A stretch of 33,811 nt of DNA from a bacterium (GCA_021847925.1 JAJZNI010000142.1:1-33811), one strand, 5' to 3'; shown: positions 16,669-24,615, counted from the first letter of the stretch. Notes: generated by a model from the letters alone, not told the origin. Made by a program: numbers and translations.

Positions 16669-17511
16669 ATGGCAGGCCCGCCACGGCGGACCGGGGTGGG
16701 GACGGCGAGCCCGGAGCCCGACCGGCCCTCCCCCCCGCCGCCACCCGGCCCGGACCGCGACCTGCTCGCCTACATCGTCCGGCACGGGATGGTGAGCGCG
16801 GCCCAGCTCGCCGCACGCTTCGGTGCCACGGTCGCCGCCGGGCTCGGCGCGCTGCGGGAGGCGGGGTTCGTCGCCATCGACGCCGTCCTGGTCGGCCGGC
16901 CCCCGGTGGTCCGCGCCACCCCTCGCGGCGCGCGGATGTCCGGCTGCGACCTCCGCCCGGTCTCCCTCGACCTGGCCCGCATCGCGCACAGCCTCGCCCT
17001 GGTCGACCTCTCGGAGGAGCTGCTCGCCGCGCACCCCGGCTCCTCCTGGACCACGGAGCGGGAGCTGCGCCGTGACCGGATGCGGGAGGCGCGGCGCCGG
17101 GGCCGCTGGGATCCGCAGCGCCGCGTGCCGGACGGCCTGCTGCGGCTTCCGGGCGGCCGCCGCATCGCGATCGAGCTCGACCTCACCCCCAAGCGATCCG
17201 CGCGCCTCGACCTCCTGGCCGGCGCCTACGCGGTGGACCCCGACGCCGATGGCGTGTGGTGGTACCTGCCCAGCGCGCGGGCGGTGGCCAGGATGAGAGG
17301 GCTGGTCGAGGAGCGCGGCCTGGAGGGCTTCATCGAGCCCCGTCACGGGCCCGCCCCGCGCGGTGCCCCGGACTTTCGGAACGCTCGGCGTCCGTGCGAC
17401 GATCAGGCGCCGTGCCCCGCCCGCGTCCGCGAACCGTCGAGCCGCGCACCCAAGCGGCAGCACCCCTCCCCCATCCGCCGGCCGTCATCCGGCTTGGGAT
17501 CGACACCCTGA
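16669..17511 (+). CDS. Replication-relaxation-like protein (winged helix plus PD-(D/E)xK-like domain)
   Basis: A 280-residue protein. Residues about 25-85 form a helix-turn-helix-like unit (LLAYIVRHGMVSAAQLAARFGATVAAGLGALREAGF) followed by a wing with GRPPVVRATPRGA. Residues about 100-225 resemble the replication-relaxation family (PF13814). They contain SSWTTERELRRDR, then PDG at 155-157 and AIELDLTPK (Glu169, Asp171, Lys175), which together match a PD-(D/E)xK nuclease-fold signature, then GVWWYLPS. Members usually lie in actinobacterial integrative or plasmid elements beside a TraG-like ATPase, as here. AGGAGG lies about 12 bases before ATG 16669. The last 50 residues (Arg/Pro-rich) overlap the next gene and look unstructured. 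Function in this operon is unknown; a DNA-binding or nicking role is inference. Confidence 0.72.
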   Translation: MAGPPRRTGVGTASPEPDRPSPPPPPGPDRDLLAYIVRHGMVSAAQLAARFGATVAAGLGALREAGFVAIDAVLVGRPPVVRATPRGARMSGCDLRPVSLDLARIAHSLALVDLSEELLAAHPGSSWTTERELRRDRMREARRRGRWDPQRRVPDGLLRLPGGRRIAIELDLTPKRSARLDLLAGAYAVDPDADGVWWYLPSARAVARMRGLVEERGLEGFIEPRHGPAPRGAPDFRNARRPCDDQAPCPARVREPSSRAPKRQHPSPIRRPSSGLGSTP

Positions 17512-18713
17512 GCGGAGCCCCGTTCGACATCCCTGTCCCGCGCGGGGTCGCCCAGCACGTCACCCTCCTCGGTCTCACCGGCTCCGGCAAGACCACCACC
17601 GCGGTCCGCCTCGCGGAGGGCGCGGCCGCCACCGGCCTCGCCGTGGTCCTCGTCGACGCCAAGGGGGCGTCGCTCCGCTCCGCCGCGCGTGACCTCGCGA
17701 GCGCGGCCGGCTGCCCCTTCCGCGAGGTGGTCCCCGGTGAGGAGGCGACCCTCGGGTACAACCCGTGCGCCGCCGGCAGCCGGGCCCAGGTGGCCGACAA
17801 GCTGGTCTCCGCGTTCACCCACGGGGACGCCGCGCAGGTGTACCGGAACATCTCCGGGGAGGCCATCTCCATCGTGACCGGTGTGCTCCGCGCCCTGGGG
17901 GAGCCCGTCACCGTGCGACGCCTGCGCCGCGAGCTCGACCGCACGAGGATGCCCGGCCTCGCTCACGCCGCTCGCGACCAGGCGCCCGAGCTCGCCCAGG
18001 ACCTCGCCGACCTCGCCCGGCGCGGCGGCGTGACGGTGGAAGCCCTGGAGGGCGTCCGCGCCCGGCTCGGCGCCCTCCTCCACGGCGAGTACGGCTCCCT
18101 CCTCGATGCGGAAGGGCCCCAGCTCGACCTGGCCGCGGCCCTGGGCGGCCGGGGCGTGACCTACATCAGCCTCCCCGCCATGGCGGCGACGCAGGACACC
18201 GCCCTGATGGCGCGTGTCCTCATCCAGGACATCAAGCAGGCCGCGTTCCAACGGCTGCGGGAGCCACGGCCGGGGGCGGCCCTGCTGGTGCTCGACGAGT
18301 TCGCCGCCCTCGACGACCCGGGCCAGATCGAGGATCTGCTCCGCCAGGCGCGGGAGGCGCGGGTCGCCACCGTGGTCAGCACCCAGCAGCTCCCCGACGC
18401 CCGCACCGCTGGGCGGCTTCGCGCCACCCTGCTGGGCGCGGGGGTGCTCATCGCCCACCGGCTGGGGGCGGATGACGCCGCGGCCGTGGCCCGGACCATC
18501 GGCACCGTGCGCGGCGTGCGCGTCACCCGCTCGTACGCGCGGGGCGGGGAGGTCGGGAGCCGCTCGGTGCAGACCATGGATCGCTTCGCCGTCGAGCCCA
18601 CCACCCTGCAGCGACTGCGGACGGGGGAGGCGGTGGTGCTCAGCGCGGCCGCGGGCGCGCCGCTCCCCGCCACCGTGACGATCTCCCCACCCCTCTGCGG
18701 GAGGGCGGCATGA
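17412..18713 (+). CDS. Soluble VirD4/TraG-like P-loop ATPase
   Basis: About 433 residues, related to the conjugative coupling-protein/HerA-FtsK group. It has Walker A GLTGSGKTT (about 54-62), VVLVDAKGAS, Walker B LLVLDEFAAL (about 291-300), a sensor-like VVSTQQLPD (about 322-330) and a late TraM-recognition-like block (LGAGVLIAHRLGADDAAAVARTIGT). No N-terminal membrane helices are seen, unlike standard VirD4, so it is either a soluble DNA pump or relies on a membrane partner. The start is uncertain: GTG 17412 (or 17394) gives an overlap of about 100 bases with the previous gene, and no in-frame initiator was found between 17412 and the P-loop core. It ends in an ATGA overlap with the membrane gene downstream. 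Confidence 0.8.
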   Translation: MPRPRPRTVEPRTQAAAPLPHPPAVIRLGIDTLSGAPFDIPVPRGVAQHVTLLGLTGSGKTTTAVRLAEGAAATGLAVVLVDAKGASLRSAARDLASAAGCPFREVVPGEEATLGYNPCAAGSRAQVADKLVSAFTHGDAAQVYRNISGEAISIVTGVLRALGEPVTVRRLRRELDRTRMPGLAHAARDQAPELAQDLADLARRGGVTVEALEGVRARLGALLHGEYGSLLDAEGPQLDLAAALGGRGVTYISLPAMAATQDTALMARVLIQDIKQAAFQRLREPRPGAALLVLDEFAALDDPGQIEDLLRQAREARVATVVSTQQLPDARTAGRLRATLLGAGVLIAHRLGADDAAAVARTIGTVRGVRVTRSYARGGEVGSRSVQTMDRFAVEPTTLQRLRTGEAVVLSAAAGAPLPATVTISPPLCGRAA

Positions 18714-19753
18714 GCGCCTCCGCGCCACCCGTGGGCGGGCGTGCCCCGGCGCCCGCCGGCCTCCCGGTCACCCCCTCGGACAGGTTGGCCCGCGCGCTGC
18801 TGCAGCGGGGCGGCACCGCGGCCTGTGCCCTGCTCTGCGCCTGGTCGGGGGTCTGGCTGGCCGTGTGGCTGCTGGTCGTGAGCTCGGTGCTGGGCGGGCT
18901 GCTCGGCCTCCTCGGCACGGCGTTCACGGGCGGGTCCGCCGGCAGCCTCGGGCAGGGCGTGGTGGGCGTGGCATGGGGGGCCGTGAGCGCCTCGGCCCAG
19001 GCGCTCGGAGCTGCCCTCCGCACCCTGGTCCTCGGGCAGCCCCTCCAGCTCCTCGCCTCCCTCGGGGGCGGGCTGGTGCTCTCGCTCGCTCTCCTCGCCG
19101 CCAGCGCGCCGCTCGAAGCCCGCCTGCTGTCGCTGCGCGGCTGCCGGCGCATGAGCCGCCGGGAGGCCGCCCGCGTCCTCCCCCTGCTCTGCGCCGCCGC
19201 TCGCGACCTGGAGCTCTCCACCCTGCCCCGGGTTCTGGTGGCCGACACCGGCTCCCTGCGCGTGCGCGCTCACGTCGGGCACCTGGTGATCGGTCGGGCC
19301 CTCCTCGACGAGATCGGGGACGACGGGCTCGCCGCGGAGGCGCTCGGCGCGGTGCTCTGCCACGGTGTCTGGCACTGGGCGGCGGGGGACGGCGTCGCCG
19401 ATCGGTTCGTCCTCTGCTGCGGCCTCCCCCTCGCCGCTCTGTACAGCGGGGGCTGCTGGCTCGCCGAGCAGCGCAACGCGCTGATCGCCGTGGCCGGATG
19501 GGTGGTCCTCTGGCCGGCGTGGCTGCTGGTGCGGCTGGTGCTGGGCCCGGTGGCCGCCCGGGGGGCCCGCCGCCGCGAGTACGCGGCCGACGCCGCGGTG
19601 GCTGCCTGCGGCAGGGGGGCGGGCCTGCATCGGGCGCTGAGCTTCCTCGGTGAGCTGGAGAGCGGGCTCGGAGGCTGGGACCGCGCCCTCGCGGCCGCCC
19701 ACCCGCCTCTCGAGCTTCGCCTGGAGGCGCTGGAGCCGGTCCCCGAGGGATGA
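18710..19753 (+). CDS. Membrane M48-like protein with degenerate HExxH (HGVWH)
   Basis: A 347-residue membrane protein with the layout of M48 (HtpX/Ste24-like) peptidases. Two N-terminal hydrophobic segments (about 38-65 and 115-135) precede a soluble region with LSTLPRVLVADTGSLRVRAHVG, the helix LGAVLCHGVWHWAAGDGVAD, two further hydrophobic segments (about 240-280), and RRREYAADAAVA (Glu290). In active enzymes the helix reads HExxH and Glu290 is the third zinc ligand. Here His218, His222 and Glu290 are kept, but the catalytic Glu at 219 is Gly. The protein may bind zinc yet be inactive. ATG 18710 overlaps the ATPase stop (ATGA), so it is probably translated with the ATPase and could be its membrane partner; that is inference. 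Confidence 0.75.
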   Translation: MSASAPPVGGRAPAPAGLPVTPSDRLARALLQRGGTAACALLCAWSGVWLAVWLLVVSSVLGGLLGLLGTAFTGGSAGSLGQGVVGVAWGAVSASAQALGAALRTLVLGQPLQLLASLGGGLVLSLALLAASAPLEARLLSLRGCRRMSRREAARVLPLLCAAARDLELSTLPRVLVADTGSLRVRAHVGHLVIGRALLDEIGDDGLAAEALGAVLCHGVWHWAAGDGVADRFVLCCGLPLAALYSGGCWLAEQRNALIAVAGWVVLWPAWLLVRLVLGPVAARGARRREYAADAAVAACGRGAGLHRALSFLGELESGLGGWDRALAAAHPPLELRLEALEPVPEG

Positions 19754-19778
19754 GCCGTCGCGGGCGCGCGCCGCGGCG

Positions 19779-21238
19779 CTAGCGCGGGCTCGAGGGCTCC
19801 CGGCCGGCGGCGCGCGACGCCGCGCCGTGCCGGCGCAGAACGCTCTGCGCCGCATGCCAGCCGCACATCCCGTGCACGCCACCTCCCGGCGGGGTGGAGG
19901 CCGAGCAGAGAAAGATGCGCGGGTTGGGGGTTGCATACGGCCTGAGGCCCAGCACGGGGCGGAAGAGCAGCTGGCGCACGCTGTTGCGACCGCCCCCGAT
20001 GTCGCCGCCCGCGCAGTTGGGATTGTGGCGCTCCATGCCCTGCGCGGTGAGCGCCCGGCGGGCCAGGACCGTGTCGCGGAACCCCGGCGCGTGCTCCTCG
20101 AGGATCCGCTCCACCCGCTCCGTGAGGTCGACGTCGCAGCCGTTGGGGACGTGGCAGTAGACCCAGGCGGTGTGGCGTCCCTCGGGTGCCCTGGTCGGAT
20201 CGCCGAGCGAGGCCTGGACCACGAGCAGGAAGGGGCGCTCGGCCAGCCGGCCGCTCGCCGCGTCGGCCTCCGCGGCCGCCACCTCCTCGAGGGGTCCGCC
20301 CACGTGGACGGTCGCCGCGCGCAGGCAGGCCGGATCGCGCCACGGGATGGCGCCGCTCAGCGCGTAGTCGAGCTTGAACACGCCCGGCCCGCGCCGGAAC
20401 CGCCGCAGCGCGGCCACGTACCGCGGGGCGAGCGCGGCGCCGCAGATCTCCGCGAGCTGCCATGGGGAGACGTCGAAGAGATACGTGCGCGCCGCCGGCA
20501 GGTCACCCAGGCCGTTGACGCGGCGCCCGGTCTCGACGCTGCCCCCGAGGTCACCGAGACGGCGCGCCAGGGCGTCGGCGAGCGCCTGCGATCCCCCCCG
20601 CACCACGGGCCAGCCGCCCGCGTGCGCGGTCGCCAGCATCTCCAGCGCGGCTCCCGCCGTGAGGGGCTGGGGAGGGGCGCCCTCGCGTGGGCCGCGGCCC
20701 CCGCGAGCAGGGCGCGCGCGCCCGGGTGGCTGAACCGGCGCGCGAGCAGGGTTGCGGGGAGGGCCGCGTCGCGGCCGAAGCCGGCCAGGAAGAGCGGGTG
20801 CCGGGGGATCCGGACCAGGGGACCGAGGAGGGACTCGGCGAACGGGCGCCCCGCGTGGACGAGCGGTGCGAGGAGCCGCGCGTAGCGGGCCCCGTCGGCT
20901 CCCAGCGCCGCCGCCGTCGCCGTGATGTCGCGCTCCACGACGACAGCGGGGCGGTCGGCGAAGGAGTGCGCGAGCGGCGCGGGCGATGTCACCCACTCCA
21001 CGCCGAGCGCCGCCGGGTCGAGGGAGCGCAGGAAGGGCGAGACCGGGGCGAAGGCGTGGACGGTGGAGCAGACGTCGTGACGGAACCCCGGCAGGGTCAG
21101 CGCCTCGGTGCGGCAGCCGCCCCCGATCCGGTCCGCGGCCTCGATGACGTGGACGGACCAGCCCCGCTCCGCCAGCGTGATCGCGGCGGCCAGACCGTTG
21201 GGTCCGGCCCCGACGACCACCGCGTCATGGCGGCTCAC
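19779..21238 (-). pseudogene. FAD-dependent phytoene-desaturase-like oxidoreductase, broken by a frameshift
   Basis: A COG1233-type amine/phytoene oxidoreductase in two reading frames. The N-terminal part, from GTG 21238, has the dinucleotide site [20 protein letters not shown] and [20 protein letters not shown], and stays in frame to about 20680. The C-terminal part continues in another frame with APPQPLTAGAALEMLATAHAGGWPVVRGGSQALADAL and runs to TAG 19779, including NPNCAGGDIGGG and the second FAD-binding end (IFLCSASTPPGGGVHGMCG). Together they make about 486 residues, the usual family length. One missing base (or two extra) in the C-run area 20661-20690 would explain it, either a real mutation or a sequencing error. 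The GTG start overlaps the anti-sigma stop (GTGA), placing it third in the sigma operon. Confidence 0.8.
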
Positions 21239-21936
21239 CCGCCGGCGGTGCGAGCGCCGGGAAGGCTCACCAGCACGCTCCCCCCCGTGGTCACGACCCG
21301 CAGCGCGGCGATGCGATCGGGGGTCAGGCCCGTGGCCCCGCTCACCTCCACCGCACCGGTGTAGCCCACCGACCAGGTGCCCGCGATCTCCTCGGACCCG
21401 TCGGGGGCCACCGTGACCAGCTCGCAGCTCTGACCGGGGGTGACCCCCGAGATCCACAGGCGGATGGTGCTCCCCCAGCTCTCCGCGTAGACGTCCGCGC
21501 TCGCCGCCACGCCGGTCGCCGTGTCGGTGGCGCTGAGCCGCGCCGCCGCCCCCGCGAGGGGCCCCGCCCGGCTGTCGAGGGCGATCCCGAGGGCGCCACC
21601 CCCGGCCGCCAGGACTGCGAGCCCCGCCGTGGCGAGCGCGATGCGCAGCCGCAGGCGGGCACGCCGGCGCCGGCGGCGCATCTCCGCCAGGGTGCGCTCG
21701 AGCAGTCCCGCGGGGCCCTCCGCCGGATCGGGGGGGGAGGCACGGGGCGTGCCCGCAACCTCGTCGGCGCTCAGGCGTCCCAGCACGGCCGGAAGCTCGG
21801 CGATCGCCCGCAGCTCGGCACGGCAGCCCGCGCAGCCCTCCACGTGGGCCGTCACGCGCTCGCCCTCGGCCGCGTCGAGGGTGCCCAGCACGTGGGCGCC
21901 GAGCGCCATCCGCACCTCCTCGCACGGCTGGGTCAT
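21235..21936 (-). CDS. Zinc anti-sigma factor (ZAS type)
   Basis: A 233-residue membrane anti-sigma factor. The N-terminal cytoplasmic domain carries the ZAS motif His31-x3-Cys35-x2-Cys38 with an upstream Cys5, which binds zinc and often senses thiol oxidation. A transmembrane segment (about 98-120, [21 protein letters not shown]) follows an Arg-rich stretch. The outer C-terminal domain (about 121-233) resembles the RskA-type extracytoplasmic domain, with [21 protein letters not shown] and [11 protein letters not shown] 21936 overlaps the sigma stop (ATGA), and its stop overlaps the oxidoreductase start (GTGA). It would hold the sigma factor at the membrane and release it on a redox or envelope signal. 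The signal is not known. Confidence 0.88.
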   Translation of the reverse strand: MTQPCEEVRMALGAHVLGTLDAAEGERVTAHVEGCAGCRAELRAIAELPAVLGRLSADEVAGTPRASPPDPAEGPAGLLERTLAEMRRRRRRARLRLRIALATAGLAVLAAGGGALGIALDSRAGPLAGAAARLSATDTATGVAASADVYAESWGSTIRLWISGVTPGQSCELVTVAPDGSEEIAGTWSVGYTGAVEVSGATGLTPDRIAALRVVTTGGSVLVSLPGARTAGG

Positions 21937-22514
21937 CCGTGCCACCCCCGCTCCTCCAGGGCCAGGCGCAGGGCGCGCAGCGCGTAGTAGCTGCGCGACT
22001 TCACGGTTCCCACCGGGATGCCGAGGACCGCCGCCGCCTCGGCCACGGTCCGGCCTCGGTAGTAGGTCTCGACGAGCACGCTGCGATGCTCCGGGGTCAG
22101 AGCGCGCAGCGCTCCGGCCACGTCCAGCGCGTCCGCGGCGCGGTCGGTCGCATCGGCCACGGTGCAGCCGTCCAGCGCCGCGCCCCCGACCTCGGGGGGG
22201 CGCGCCCTGCGGGCCCGGTGGGCGTCCGTGGCCAGGTGATCGGCGGTGGTGAAGAGCCACGGGCGCAGCGATCCGCCGCCCGGGTCGAGGCGGTCGGCGT
22301 GGCGCCAGGCCCGCAGCATCACCTCCTGGACGATGTCCTCGGCACGGCTCGCATCCCCGACGCGGCGGCGGACGTGCGCGAGCAGGGCCCCGCCGTGGTC
22401 CCGCATCAGCGCGGCGATGAGCTCCTCGTCCGGGGCGGCGGCGCTCCGCCCGTCCCGCGCCGTGCCGGGCGCCGGCAGGCCCGTCCACGAGTGAGCGGTG
22501 GCCACGGTGCTCAC
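21933..22514 (-). CDS. ECF-family RNA polymerase sigma factor
   Basis: A 193-residue group 4 sigma factor. Region 2 runs LLAHVRRRVGDASRAEDIVQEVMLRAWRHADRL... WLFTTADHLATDAHRARRARP (about 45-105). Region 4 runs LRALTPEHRSVLVETYYRGRTVAEAAAVLGIPVGTVKSRSYYALRALR (about 136-183) with the helix-turn-helix for the -35. It resembles the SigL/SigK-type ECF factors that pair with ZAS/RskA-like anti-sigma proteins. GTG 22514 begins six bases after a CGTAGT that forms the -10 of an ECF-type promoter (TGAACC-N16-CGTAGT), consistent with a leaderless autoregulated mRNA. A GTG at 22505 is an alternative start. It overlaps the anti-sigma gene by four bases. Confidence 0.93.
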   Translation of the reverse strand: MSTVATAHSWTGLPAPGTARDGRSAAAPDEELIAALMRDHGGALLAHVRRRVGDASRAEDIVQEVMLRAWRHADRLDPGGGSLRPWLFTTADHLATDAHRARRARPPEVGGAALDGCTVADATDRAADALDVAGALRALTPEHRSVLVETYYRGRTVAEAAAVLGIPVGTVKSRSYYALRALRLALEERGWHG

Positions 22515-22520
22515 GCCCCC

Positions 22521-22548
22521 ACTACGCGCCGCGGCGGCACCCGGTTCA
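22521..22548 (-). promoter_or_regulatory. ECF-type autoregulatory promoter of the sigma operon
   Basis: Minus-strand TGAACC (22548-22543), 16 bases, then CGTAGT (22526-22521). The GAAC-type -35 and CGT-type -10 match the general ECF promoter form and are close to the TGAACC/CGT pattern reported for SigL-type factors. The start codon lies six bases downstream, so initiation would occur at or near the GTG. The element fills most of the 44-base gap to the divergent phosphoesterase gene. Confidence 0.6.
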
Positions 22549-22558
22549 TGGAGAGATC

Positions 22559-23593
22559 ATGGCGCGGATGACGTTCCGCCGCGGCTGCGCCCCTCTCCTG
22601 CTCGCCGCCGCGCTCGCCGGCTGCGGCCCGGCGGGGGCGGCGCCACCCGGGCCACCCTCCCCGGCGGCGACGCCCGCGGCGTCACCGACCGCCGCCGCCA
22701 CCGGCGCCGGGACCTCCGCCGCCGCCTCGGCGGCCCCGAACCGCGGCGGGCCCGCACACATCCTGGTCGTGATGGACGAGAACACCTCGTACGGCTCCGC
22801 CCTCGGGTCGTGCGGCGCCGGCGCGCCCGATCCCTACCTCTGCTCGCTGGCCGCGACGTATGCCTCGGTCGCCCCCTGGTATGGCGTGGAGCATCCGAGC
22901 CAGCCCAACTACATCGACATCGTGAGCGGCGCCGACCAGGGATGCCACGCGGACTACTGCGCCGGGGCGCGCGCCTACTCGGCGCCCGACCTGGGTGGGC
23001 AGCTCAGCGCGGCCGGCATCCCCTGGGTGGCCTGGATGGAGTCGATGCCCTCGGCCTGTTACCCGGGCGAGCTTCACGGGAGCGACGCGACCGGGCTGTA
23101 CGCGCTGAAGCACAACCCCTTCGTGGTGTTCCGCGACGACATGCCGCCCACCCCCTGTCACATCCAGCCCTACCCGGGTGCCGCGGGGATGGTGCGGGCC
23201 CTGGACGGTCCCGGGGCACCCGCCTTCGCCTGGATCACACCGAACCTCTGCGACGATGGGCACGACAACTGCGGTGCCGGCACCCTCCGCCAGGCCGACA
23301 CGTGGCTCCGGGCCAACCTCGCGGGTGTCCTCACGTCCTCCTGGTTCGCCTCCGGCGGCACGATCATCGTCACCTTCGACGAGGGGACATCCCCGAACGG
23401 GGCGACGCTCGGCGAGCAGGGTGGCCAGGTGCCGATGCTGGTGATCTCGGCGAGGGCGCGGGGCCGGGGCCGCGTCCACCTCGCCGGCGACCACTTCGGG
23501 ACGCTGCGGACCATCGAGGAGGCATACGGGCTGCCGCTGCTCGGCGCCGCGGCCGCCGCGCGCAACGGAGACCTGACCGCGCTCCTCGGATGA
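22559..23593 (+). CDS. Phosphoesterase-family (PF04185-like) lipoprotein
   Basis: A 344-residue secreted lipoprotein. A signal peptide with lipobox LAGC (Cys22) is followed by an Ala/Pro/Thr-rich linker to about residue 62. The catalytic domain shows HILVVMDENTSYGSALGS (metal Asp/Glu and the Thr/Ser site), a VEHPSQPNYIDIVSG block, ITPNLCDDGHDNCG and IIVTFDEGTS, the pattern of the phospholipase C/acid phosphatase-like phosphoesterase family. Several extra cysteines suggest disulfides outside the membrane. It probably hydrolyses a phosphoester at the cell surface; the substrate is not shown. GGAGAG lies only three bases before ATG 22559; ATG 22568 is an alternative. It diverges from the sigma gene with 44 bases between the starts. 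Confidence 0.83.
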   Translation: MARMTFRRGCAPLLLAAALAGCGPAGAAPPGPPSPAATPAASPTAAATGAGTSAAASAAPNRGGPAHILVVMDENTSYGSALGSCGAGAPDPYLCSLAATYASVAPWYGVEHPSQPNYIDIVSGADQGCHADYCAGARAYSAPDLGGQLSAAGIPWVAWMESMPSACYPGELHGSDATGLYALKHNPFVVFRDDMPPTPCHIQPYPGAAGMVRALDGPGAPAFAWITPNLCDDGHDNCGAGTLRQADTWLRANLAGVLTSSWFASGGTIIVTFDEGTSPNGATLGEQGGQVPMLVISARARGRGRVHLAGDHFGTLRTIEEAYGLPLLGAAAAARNGDLTALLG

Positions 23594-23624
23594 CCGCCGT
23601 GCGCGCCGCCCGGGGACGCGCCGC

Positions 23625-23630
23625 TACGCT
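23625..23630 (+). promoter_or_regulatory. Candidate leaderless -10 of the LLM oxidoreductase gene
   Basis: TACGCT ends seven bases before ATG 23638, identical spacing to the hexamers at 15302 and 26819. There is no Shine-Dalgarno sequence before this ATG, which fits leaderless translation. Confidence 0.4.
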
Positions 23631-23637
23631 TGGCGAC

Positions 23638-24510
23638 ATGAAGCTCGGACTCCACATCTGCGACTTCACCTGGCCGGGAGGACCGGCCACCCTCGCACAG
23701 GACCTGGCCCGCATCGCCGAGACGGCCGACGCCGCCGGGTTCGACCGCATCAGCGTCATGGACCACCTCTTCCAGATCGGGCACCTGGGCCCTCCCGAGC
23801 ACGAGATGCTGGAGGCGTACACGACGCTCGGCTACCTCGCGGCCCACACCAGCCGGGCCCGGCTGCTCACCCTGGTGACCGGGGTCGTGTATCGCCAGCC
23901 CGGGCTGCTGGCCAAGATCGTCACCACCCTCGACGTGCTCTCCGGCGGGCGGGCCATGCTGGGCATCGGGGCGGCCTGGAACGAGGAGGAGGCGCGAGGC
24001 CTGGGCCTCGCCTTCCCGCCGCTCGCCGAGCGCTTCGAGCACCTGGAGGATGCGCTGCGCGTCTGCCTCAGGATGTGGAGCGGCGACGAGGGGGAGCTGA
24101 CCGGAAACCACGTCCTGCTGGGCCGCGCCCTGAACTCCCCGCAGGCGCTCTCCCGGCCCCATCCGCCGATCCTCATCGGCGGCTCCGGCGAGCGCAAGAC
24201 CCTGCGCCTCGTGGCCCGCTACGCGCAGGCCTGCAACCTCTTCGCGAGCCCCGATCTGGAGCACAAGCTCGAGGTGCTGCGCGGCCACTGCGAGGCGGAG
24301 GGCCGCAACTACGATGAGATCGAGAAGACCGTCCTCTACAACTTCGACGTCGGCGACCACGGCGAGCGCGCCGCCCAGATCGTGGCCGATCTCCGCGATC
24401 TCCATCGGCGCGGGTTCCAGGTGGCCCACGGCCGGGTCAGGGACGTCTGGAAGGTCACCCCGCTGGACGTGATCGGTCGCGAGGTGATCCCCGCCGTCGC
24501 CGAGCTGTAG
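23638..24510 (+). CDS. Luciferase-like (LLM) F420-dependent-type oxidoreductase
   Basis: A 290-residue TIM-barrel flavin/F420 oxidoreductase. Family marks are an N-terminal MKLGLHICDFTWPGG, ADAAGFDRISVMDHL (about 31-45, with the conserved Asp-His), LVTGVVYRQPGLLAKIVTTLDVLSGGRAMLGIGAAWNEEE (about 79-118), and PPILIGGSGERKTLRLVARYAQACN (about 177-201). These last two are typical of LLM proteins that use coenzyme F420. The window has no F420 synthesis gene, so the cofactor is inferred from family. The substrate is unknown. ATG 23638 begins the conserved strand and follows a TACGCT hexamer by seven bases. The stop is followed at once by a 16-base palindrome that could end transcription. Confidence 0.88.
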   Translation: MKLGLHICDFTWPGGPATLAQDLARIAETADAAGFDRISVMDHLFQIGHLGPPEHEMLEAYTTLGYLAAHTSRARLLTLVTGVVYRQPGLLAKIVTTLDVLSGGRAMLGIGAAWNEEEARGLGLAFPPLAERFEHLEDALRVCLRMWSGDEGELTGNHVLLGRALNSPQALSRPHPPILIGGSGERKTLRLVARYAQACNLFASPDLEHKLEVLRGHCEAEGRNYDEIEKTVLYNFDVGDHGERAAQIVADLRDLHRRGFQVAHGRVRDVWKVTPLDVIGREVIPAVAEL

Positions 24511-24511
24511 G

Positions 24512-24527
24512 CGGCGGCCGGCCGCCG
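24512..24527 (+). terminator. GC palindrome after the LLM gene
   Basis: CGGCGGCCGGCCGCCG begins two bases after the stop codon and is a perfect 16-base palindrome that can fold as a 6-base stem with a CCGG loop. No T-run follows. Confidence 0.3.
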
Positions 24528-24615
24528 GGGCACGCCGCGGGGGCTGCCGCAGCGGCCCGCCCGGCGTCGCCGGCCCATCGTGGTCGCGGTGCTCGCGTTC
24601 CCCCGGAGCGCACCG

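Noticed and set aside
19754-19778. CGCGG...CCGCG stem between the M48-like and oxidoreductase stops
   Set aside because: Only five base pairs in alternating GC sequence; too weak to call.
16467-19780. Integrative element boundaries (att repeats, tRNA, integrase) around the TraG-like module
   Set aside because: I looked for flanking direct repeats, tRNA ends or recombinase genes and saw none; composition matches the neighbours by eye.
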